From Phoronis pallida (taxonomy: Eukaryota > Phoronida > Phoronidae), in the NCBI GenBank assembly GCA_028565715.1, contig JAOXYC010180135.1:1-12866 (forward strand): a stretch of DNA of 12,866 bases. The letters are read 5' to 3'. The translations under genes were made by a program, and so were the position numbers. The stretch's first letter is position 1; each line of letters starts with the position of its first letter. Of this stretch, positions 1 to 8,700 are shown piece by piece. The notes below the pieces were generated by a model that saw nothing but the letters and a program-made list of their open reading frames with translations, had not been told where the DNA came from and ran no database searches.

Positions 1-99
1 TGTTATGGAATAAGTTTATGTTAATAAAACAATGTTAATGTGCATACTTTGTCAGTTTTTAACGTTAGATTTTTGGTTGCTCGAAGACTCGCGTGTCTG

Positions 100-183
100 C
101 GATAACACATTTCCGGGTATTCCAATATGGCGGTTCATTTTGAGTGGGAATGAATACTTGCTGACGACAAATGTTACCAAAAG
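100..183 (+). promoter_or_regulatory. probable core promoter / first non-coding exon of the YqaJ gene
   Basis: The stretch is locally richer in CpG than its surroundings and contains CCAATATGGCGG at 122-133, which matches the ATGGCGG core of YY1-type sites found at the start of many TATA-less animal genes. A good donor (AAAG|GTAGGA) follows at 183/184, so this could be an untranslated first exon. The ATG inside the motif would open only an eight-codon reading frame ending at 151-153. The link to the gene starting at 2490 is inferred from strand, order and lack of another gene between them; the transcription start itself cannot be seen. Confidence 0.35.
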
Positions 184-1050
184 GTAGGAACATGATTAAT
201 ATATTGAGGTATTATTTAGAGTAACGGTGCGTTGGGGGTCTCCGCTAACATTTTGTTGCGAATTTCGACTAGATTTCGCCGGGCGATGACCCGATTTTCA
301 CCAGCCAAACCAGACGTCACAACTCATAACCAGTGACATTTTACTAAATTTAGGGGTATAAATGCAACCTTCATCGCCAGTGCAAGCATTATTCTTCTTC
401 TGCATATCTAAATCCCTTTACATAAAATCAATAATGCACATTTCTTACCAACAACAAGAGTCAAGACTGTTTGATTTGATTCAGACAAGAAGTTTTAATT
501 TGCACGCTGCGATCTCACAAAAAACGCGCACTTTTAAAAAAGTAGGTCAAACTCAAATTCGACACAATCGCCGCGATTTAGACAGTGCCTTGTTTATTTT
601 TGCTTGAATCCAAACAAATGAGTAGTTCCAGTCTTTTCTATGGACGTATTTGTTTTCAGAAATGCTGAAGTTGATAAAGACTATGAAATCATATGATAAC
701 TTTGCAAGTTTTATTTTTTATTGACGATTTTAGTTAGATGGGCCAATAATGCTAACACCTTTTTTTCTTCAAAATTTAGCAGGTCTCACTAGAACGATCA
801 TAAAAACAAAATTTGAAGTTCAATTTTGAAAAGAGTTGGATCAATGGAATCGTCAATAAAATATGCAGTGATACATGTATACATTATAATACTAAAGATA
901 TTCTTCTAGTTTTTTCACCGAATTCCAAAAGGTGGCTAAATAGCTCACACCTACCCTAGAGCCACAGGAGTGACTGACATTGTGACAACGTCGATGATAT
1001 CTGGTATTTTTTATTAATTTTTTTCATTTCTTAATCTGATTTTTTTTTAG
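184..1050 (+). other. non-coding stretch, probably first 5' UTR intron
   Basis: No coding pattern is convincing here. The frame from 362 to 607 has no recognisable protein composition and no supporting splice sites. The stretch starts with a consensus donor and ends with a pyrimidine run plus TTTTTTTTTAG at 1042-1050, which is why it is read as an intron. No inverted-repeat element was spotted. Confidence 0.3.
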
Positions 1051-1190
1051 CAATGCAGTGCTCTGCTTTATACAACAAGAACATGCGACATTCCAAAACA
1101 ACGGAAAACAGTCTAAAGAAATCCATTACCGAATGCAAGACAGTTTACTGACTTCTCTAAGCTAAAGAATGATGTCAACTACCTGGACAG
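1051..1190 (+). other. candidate 5' UTR exon
   Basis: The segment is bounded by a long T-run acceptor (ending TTTAG at 1050) and a strong donor (GGACAG|GTGAAC at 1190/1191). It has stops in the reading frames and no long open frame, so if it is an exon it is untranslated. Support is splice-site shape only. Confidence 0.28.
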
Positions 1191-1321
1191 GTGAACCTGT
1201 GATTCGTGTACGTGAGTTTGAGTTTTCAATCTTGTAGATCTTTAGATATCATCAAGAACTTATCACATAGCACACTGGGGCTTGAACTATCGCCGTGCGG
1301 TGAGCGCAGTTGAAGATTCTC

Positions 1322-1663
1322 ATTAATAACAATAATTTAATAATTTATTGAGATTCAAGTGCAAAATAATTGCATTTCTATGCACTTTACAAACATTAAT
1401 ATAAGATTAAAAACAAATGGTTAAAAATAAATTAAGTTAAAATGAATGATTGGAAAGTTTAAAAACGTGATCTAAAAGGTGTATGTACAAGCAATTGAAT
1501 CAGTTAAAATAGATTTTAAAAGTTCAGTCTTCAAGCACCGTTTGAAACTGTCATGTATCTTGGTATCCCGTAGAGTAGTTGATAAGTTCTTGATATTATT
1601 TAACATCGCAAGTATGCAGCTACTCCATTGACTCTTTTGAAACATAGATTTTGTCTTCTTCAT
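1322..1663 (-). mobile_element. 3' end of a degenerate non-LTR retrotransposon
   Basis: On the minus strand, the frame from 1663 to 1472 reads like the extreme C-terminus of a non-LTR retrotransposon polyprotein: it contains SFKRCLKTELL, matching the familiar '(L..LR.....SFK..LKT.L)' ending, directly followed by a stop. Downstream on the same strand comes a short 3' tail containing TGTAAAGTGCATAGAAATGC (about 1393-1374) and then A/T-rich ATT-like simple sequence to about 1322. GTAAAG-C-x-TAGA tails followed by ATT repeats are typical 3' ends of such elements and of SINEs that borrow them. The rest of the element is missing, as expected for 5' truncation. Its exact family is not identified. 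Confidence 0.5.
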
Positions 1664-1962
1664 AATTAGTTAGACATTACTCAATTTGTTGAAAAATCGT
1701 GGTTGAGCTCAGGGATGAAAAATACATTTGTGTAAAACTTATTTGTGAGTATTATTAATTGAATTTCTTGTCTGGCATAATACAGCTGCTTCAGCTTGCA
1801 TTGCTGTGATTGTATGTGATGCCCTGTAATGACCACTGACTCGCAGTCTTTCCCAGGTTATATTATATTTCAAAGAATGCAGTGGTCCTTACCAGGCATA
1901 GTAACGTACATTTGTGACAGGCTTACCATCTTCATTTCAAACCATTTTTTTTTTCATTACAG

Positions 1963-2161
1963 GTCTTATCATACTGAGTAATTTCGACACATCTTAAATA
2001 ATTAAGCTGTTATTTCATCCTTTGGTTCTGAATTGCTGCCTGCCAAGGACTTTTGGCACATTCTCAACAGACTCCGTTATGATTGTGACATTGCTGAAAC
2101 GCACAGCTGAACAAAGCCTGCGAGACAGTGGCAAGTTAGGAATTCGTGGTTAAGCACAAGG
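1963..2161 (+). other. candidate 5' UTR exon just upstream of the coding start
   Basis: A long T-tract with CATTACAG (ending 1962) forms a strong acceptor, and ACAAGG|GTGAGA at 2161/2162 a good donor. If joined to the exon at 2490, the frame upstream of the ATG is open for about 17 codons and then meets a TGA near 2108, with no earlier in-frame ATG. That supports 2490 as the real translation start and this exon as untranslated. Confidence 0.38.
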
Positions 2162-2489
2162 GTGAGAAAAAAACTTTTCTAACCTTGAATATTGACTGAT
2201 TGAACATAGATTGTTGAATTTATCTCTATATAATTAATTATCGTCACAGCAGTGATCTATTATATCCACTTATTATTCAATAGATTGTTGAATTACTATC
2301 TTTTCCAAGGTTATATTACTAGCCATTCATTTTCAGAACTCAGATTCCTAGTTCATTTGAATAATAGTTTATTATCTAATTTTCACCTTTCTTTTCACTT
2401 GTACATAACCTTCCTTTGTTCTTTGAGTTAACCCATGCATAAGCTACTTATCCACTGTAAATAATAAATTAACATTTCATCTGTTATAG

Positions 2490-2752
2490 ATGGAGAAGAG
2501 ATCTTGTTCTCCATTCACACCGAAAGGGGCAAAAAGATCATGTCAAACATCAACTCCTCACCCCTCAGCAAGAAGAGGTCTACATTTGGATGCTGATATT
2601 TCGCACTCTCACTCACTATTAGACCAGGGAAATATTTGTGAACGATGTGGTTCTACTAAAGAATTTTCACTCATTGGTTGCGATGATCATAGTGATAGTG
2701 TTGTTGTCTGTGAAAAGTGTGGCCTGACAGACGATGAAATAAGATCATACAG
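2490..2752 (+). CDS. coding exon 1: N-terminal basic segment and zinc-ribbon-like motif
   Basis: The exon starts with ATG immediately after the acceptor TGTTATAG and ends at the consensus donor ACAG|GTAAGA (2752/2753), phase 2. It encodes residues 1-87 plus two bases of residue 88. The first 30 residues are rich in Lys, Arg, Ser and Pro. Two CxxC pairs (ICERCG at 49-54 and VCEKCG at 73-78) about 20 residues apart form a four-cysteine zinc-ribbon-like module, plausible for DNA or protein binding. Upstream in-frame stops favour this ATG. Confidence 0.8.
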
Positions 2753-5700
2753 GTAAGATTTTTTTTTGTAACTTCAACATTTATATTATATCTTGTATGT
2801 GTCATACCATTAGGGAGGATCTTCAATATTTTATTTCCCACTGATTTTATTATAAAGCCTATTTAATTCAATTCTTATAAATTAATACTTCTGACAACTT
2901 TAGAAGCATCAATAATACCAGTCACCATTTATAGTGGTATTTTTGCCAGAAGGCCAGTCCACAGTGGTTTTCCTGGTAATATTATTCAAATACAACCTAA
3001 GACAGCAGGGTTACTGTTAGACTGAACTCAGCCCCTCATTGAAAATGACAGACCGGAACAATCGCGCGATAATCGAGTATCGCTAAGTATATGTTGATGA
3101 CGTCACTTCACTTAACCACAGCATCCTACTTTTGGAGTTCAGTCTATGTTACTGTCTGTACAGACTATTCTTACATTTCCTTCCATTTTTACAGTCAAGA
3201 TGATGGAGACGGTTCACATGTAGCAGATGAAAATGTTCAAAATGGTTGTGATGCCCTTGTTGAAAGGTTGGCAGAGAGTTGGTAAGTGGTCAAAGTGCAA
3301 CATTTTGATTCAAGTTGTAATCCTACATAATTTTGTTACATTGATTAAAACGATTCATGACAAAAACCTAGACAATAGTACAAGCTAAGCTAACAGATAA
3401 GATAAGATGTACCTTGGGTAACTTGTTATCCTTTTCAATCCTAAATAAACCTAGTGACCCGTGTACCTGAAGAATTACCTGTGACCTCCGGGTAAGGAGT
3501 TGAGACTGTACCATCAAACATGGGCAGTCCCATTAACCCAGCTGATAGTTTTTTATTTTTAATTTCTGATTTTTACAGCACACTGAGTCCAATTCCAAAG
3601 TTGTTTGACAGTTCTTTAGATGTTGCTTCATCAACAACACAGAGTCAGGAAAGGTGAGCAAAAATGACTTTGTTGGCCAGACACTTTTATTTCAGGCTCT
3701 AACTGGCATTGAGGAATGCTTTCCAAATAATTTATGAGATTATGGGACATTCAAAATATGGTGCGTGTAGTGCAAATTATGCAAGTTTCACTGCAATATA
3801 TTTTTATGACTTGTTTGGTAACCAATAGCATAGAAGAGCACACTTATTTCACATTTTTTAAAGAAAATTTGCTATCTATAATTTAAAGTCAATTGTTTTT
3901 TTCCTTCTTGTTAAAGATACTGTGAGGATCTGGGGTCAAAATTCCAATCAACTTCAAATTTTGAATACAATTAACTTGCATTGGAGTAAAACAATGCAAA
4001 AAATCTGTAAGGGGTGATTTGAGTGCTTTTTATACTCAAAAGCCCCTTTACAGATTTTTTTTACCAATTTTGGTGCCAGATCCTCACCAACGAGGAGACA
4101 GTGTCTTTAAAAATTATTTTCTTATTACAGGTCTCCGTATTCTCAGATGTTTCAACGTGTGTTAAAGAAATATGATGGGATTCCAGCCTTGCTTCTCGAA
4201 CTACTAACTGCCCTTGATACTGACAGCATCGAAACAGACAGCATGTCTTACCTCATAATGTTGGAGACATGTATGCAACTCAACAAGTCATGCCTTCGTG
4301 GGATGCGATACAGTGAAGACACCAAGAAATTTTGGAAAGTATTTCAGATGAAGTGGGGAACGGCACCGCTACGGTATTTAACAGGATGGAAAGGGACTGC
4401 CTCGTTGCTACATTCGGGTGAACATTCAAGCCAGTTGAATCCATCTTCCTTAGACTTGATACTGGCGATCCCATCAGAAGACTGCTTAAGAAACTTTGTG
4501 CCAAATGATATCAAGTGGCCAGAAAAAATCAACTCTGGTTTCTGTAAAGAAGTGGCGGAGATGGTAGCGGCTAAAGCAAATGGTGTCAGTCTATGTCTTT
4601 CATTTGATGGCAAAAAGGTTGCTCCTGGCCTTAAGGGTGATCGAGGTGACATTGATTTACTGGGACATGAAGAAGGTGTTACGTTAACAGATAAAAGGAA
4701 TCGCCATGTGGCTGAGATTCAGGTCCTGCAGAAAACACAGACTCTTATTCATCAGTTTCACCAGACCCCCGAACAGGCAAAGCACATGCTGGTCAACGCA
4801 CTTCATGACATTCTGAAATTAGTCGTTGTAAGGAGTGTTGAATTAGGCCAGCTGTATGAAAAGAAAGAATACGGGTTGAAAAAGTTGCAGGATCGAGCTG
4901 GACCAGATTTCCGAAACTCTCGTTACTCCTTTGTTATAAGTTTGATTATAGCTACACTTGTTGAAGTGAAGGAGACAAGAAGTACTGCCAAAGAAGTTGT
5001 CAATTCTCTGTGCAGGCTGCTTTGTAACCTCAATGGTCGATCGAAATTCTGGACAGATGACTTCTTCATCCCCCCCAATAAAGTCCCTGGCTACAACAGA
5101 CTTGTGGACATCAGCTCAGTGGACGCCAGCACAGATGAGGGAGCTAAGTTGGTTCGTTTGGTGACATCTCTCGGTCCACGCTTTATTCGTCAGAGGACTC
5201 CTGATTGGTTTGCTGCACGTGCAACAGCAACTGTGACAGGCAGTACTCTTTTTGTTGCCTTGGGTGGTGATACCTTGAAGCAGCAAAAGGCCTTCTTCAA
5301 TGGACAACCACAAGCAGTTCCTTCCGAACTTGTAAAGCGAGCCATGGAGCATGGCGTCAAGCATGAAAACTGTGCCATTGCAACTGTGTGTACAAAGTTT
5401 CTGCCAGCCTTTTGTCCGGATTGGCAAGTATTCGAGGAAGGTGGCATCCCTGTTGCAGTTGGTGATGATGTTAACCTCATTGTTTCCCCGGATGGTTCTC
5501 TACAGATGAATGGAAAGGTCATGGCTGCCCTTGAAGTGAAGTGCCCTTATATCATCTCAAAGCACCAACCACAGATTGCCGTTCGATATTACCTACAAGT
5601 TCAAGCAGAGATGGTGGCCCTCAATACTCAGTCTTGCTTGTTTGTTTCATTCATGGAAAGCACCACAAGAATCTTCCGTGTCCAGTTCGACAGAGAAGTG

Positions 5701-8700
5701 TGGGACGCCGCAACGGCAGAGCTGCAATTGGTATATGGGAAGAACAAGAAGAAGCCAACTTCACTGACACCTTCATCAAAGCAGCTTTTTAAACTGATTA
5801 AGGCAAGGGTTAAGACAAATTGTGAGATGATAGTGGAACTGAACTCTGTACATGTCTGCGGTACGCCTCCTGTGCAAGAGACCCCACCTGTAGTTTCAAC
5901 AAATTTGTCCCCTTATATGTCTACATTTATTCCGGATGAACAGAGTGCTGAAGTATCACATGAAATGCTTGTTGAGACTCGTGCCCTTGCGGAGGTCAAC
6001 TTGTTGAAAGCATACCAACTTCTTCGAGAAAAGGCAACAGAGATGGTTGCTTTTGTTTTAACTGATCTTGATAGATCTGGCAGTTCTAGAATACTTGGTG
6101 CTCCGGTGTGCTATTTTCTAAAGGGATACAGCCTGTCCATGGATGTGATGAGAAACATCTTGGAAGAAGTTCTCAACAATCTCTATGCAGTCAATCTCCA
6201 TGTACCGGTGGTTGCGTTTGATGGGGCCTTCCTCAACATCCTCAATAGAGACTCTCAAAAGAAGCCGATGACTCTGGTGCAATTTCAACGAGACTTCTGG
6301 CAGGAGGTAAAAGGTAACACAAAGGCAGCCCTGATAAAGAAATTTAAACAGGTAGACTGGACATACTACACTATTCTGAAAGAAGACAATGCTGTTGTTG
6401 TGCGTCTTCGACCTGGATTCCGTCTTCCCAGAACATCAATTGCTCGAGTACACATTCCAGAAGAAGCCCCAGAGGAAGAGACAGAACCAGATAATGTTGA
6501 TGACTTGATTGCACATGTTTGTCGACCAGAACAACAGTCATCAACAGTTGAAACATCTGAAGACGAAGTAGGTGCCATTGTGACAGCACTCCAAGACTGT
6601 CAAATGTTTTCTGGACGGACATATGAAGAAATTGGCGCTTACTTTGTGGATGTTCAGTCTCTGCAAAAACTCAAAGTTAATGAGCTAGTGAACGTCTGTG
6701 AAGTTCTTCAAATCAAGCTGCCCAATAATCGAAAGAAGCCAGACATTGTAACTGCCATAGCCAGTCGATTAAAACTAGGTGGCGAATATATCAACCGAAG
6801 AAGGAAAAATCCTTCAGACCTCAAAGTGCTTGCTGCAAAGGTGTTGTCTTCGAAGAATTATTCCAAACAGGACATAAATGTGAGCTATGCAGAATGGGAA
6901 TTTCCCAACCGAGTCGGGCAATGGAACCAAGAGCGTCCTTTTAATGTTAACATGTCGGTAGAAGGATTGGAGGAATTCTTCCCTCAGCAGTGGTTCTTCT
7001 CCCCACAGCAGACCACTGACAGGCCTGGCCAACTAGAAATCCGGCACATTGACACCACTCATTTACTGACAAGAACAAGAGCTGCACTGAATCGTGGTGA
7101 TCTTGGCCCTGCTAAGCGAAGCGAGTTCTTGGAAGTTGCTGTTGAGAGGACGACACCCTTGAAAGTGGGGATGATGGAAGAAAACTTGAACATGCAATGC
7201 ACGGACTTGTCCCTTCTAACCTTCTGTGAAGAAGTAGAACATGAATTGACCAAGAAAGAATACCATGGGTCTGCCAAGTTATGTAACCTGGTAAGTCGCA
7301 ACAAGTAATGAGCGTTAACACTGGAAAGAGATTGAAAGAATTCATGTTTTTACAACTAAGTGTCTGTCTCTTGCCAAATGGGCTGAAGAAAACAATTTTG
7401 CACTTATGTAATAGCAAAGGTTAAAAAATAAAGCTTTTGTTACCATATTCTTTTGAAACGTTTTCCTAGTAATGAACAGTTATTATGCAAGAATATACTG
7501 AGTTAATGTCTTTTCATTTTAGGTGCGCAATTGGTTTAAAGCTTGTGATGAGCCTGCAATTTCTGCGTTGGAGCGTTGTAAAATGAAGTTGAGGTAACCT
7601 TTTCATTTCTATTGTGCGCCAAGTTCGACTTGTTGAAAAGATTAATAAAATTTGTTTGATATTCCCTTTTTTGGTTTTTATATTTCTAAATTTTGAAAAT
7701 ATCAGTCTTTGGCCATTTGCAATAGCGAAAACTTATTTATTGCCTTTTTTACTATTGCAGTGTCTCAAATAACAATTTATCTTGTCTCTACAACTTCAAC
7801 ACAGTCAAGTCCAAAACTGGGCAAGTCCTTTACTGTCACATCCCGTACATGATGAGTACCAACTATTTCATTCACTGTTAATGTTTACAGATACAGGCAA
7901 ATGCTAACAGGACTAGTGGACATCTACAAATTTCCGCCCATCAGCAGCCATGTCAAGGGGTATCCTAAGCAGTTGTGGGAATCTCTATTAGCAGCGATAG
8001 ATGCCGACTTATTGTTGTACAGCTTGTCAAAGCGCGGAACATACAATCAGAGAGCAGTAGGTAGTCAGCCATGTGAGGGGCTTTTCTCCAGTTTAGCAAC
8101 ATTACCGTCATCTCATAATGGAACACCTAGTTGTTTAACACTGGAATCTGACATGGGGAAGGTGATAGGTGAATCTCTCATTCGCTTGGATCCCAAGAGG
8201 CAAGTATTTGGTCCTGAAGTACATAACACTGACTTGTTGTTTCAACGTGCTACATTATTATTTAATTGGATATCCGTTGTGTAATGAAATGTGTTCAGTT
8301 TGGCCATCTAGACATCAGTTCATATCTTTCACAACAATTTATGAAGGTAACTGTACATTCACGACAGGGTGTGTCTTAATAAAAATGATATATTCAAATT
8401 AATGTTTTTGGTACAAAAGTCCAATTTCCAAATTTGAGGAGCGATTTTGAAAATATTGTTCATCTTGCCAGATACACCTTCGTGTGTTATGTGAAGTTCA
8501 AGTACCCGCAGGGCATTCATTTCAAAAATGGGTTTTATTTTGAGAACTATCGCTTTCAATGCACACATGTTCATACATCAAATCTGTCAGTTGTTTTCAT
8601 TTTTGTAATTGTTTATTTTAAGGAACTTCCCACTCCGACTCTCAGCAGCACCTGTATATCCTGAAAAGTTACTTGAAGCGGATGTTGGAAAACTCCCAGA

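Noticed and set aside
127-153. Short upstream reading frame starting at the ATGGCGG motif
   Set aside because: Only eight codons; the motif is better explained as a YY1-type promoter element.
362-607. 81-codon open frame on the plus strand
   Set aside because: Odd composition, no recognisable motif, no good splice or promoter context; consistent with chance.
3091-3285. Plus-strand frame beginning upstream of exon 2
   Set aside because: Its first half is MITE and intron sequence; only the part from 3195 is coding, in the same frame.
4131-7290. Bacterial or phage contamination as the source of the YqaJ domain
   Set aside because: The nuclease lies in a frame joined by phased spliceosomal introns and surrounded by eukaryotic repeats.
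4147-7308. Treating the large frame as a single-exon gene starting at ATG 4147
   Set aside because: The frame stays open to a strong acceptor at 4130, joins upstream exons in phase, and at its end a strong donor precedes a stop lying in the intron.
4344-7417. Several minus-strand frames opposite the large exon
   Set aside because: They are shadows of the coding strand with no motifs of their own.
8200-8284. Exon 6 read-through as the true C-terminus
   Set aside because: The extra residues look like intron translation, while the GC donor gives in-phase joining to two more exons. It remains possible as a minor isoform.
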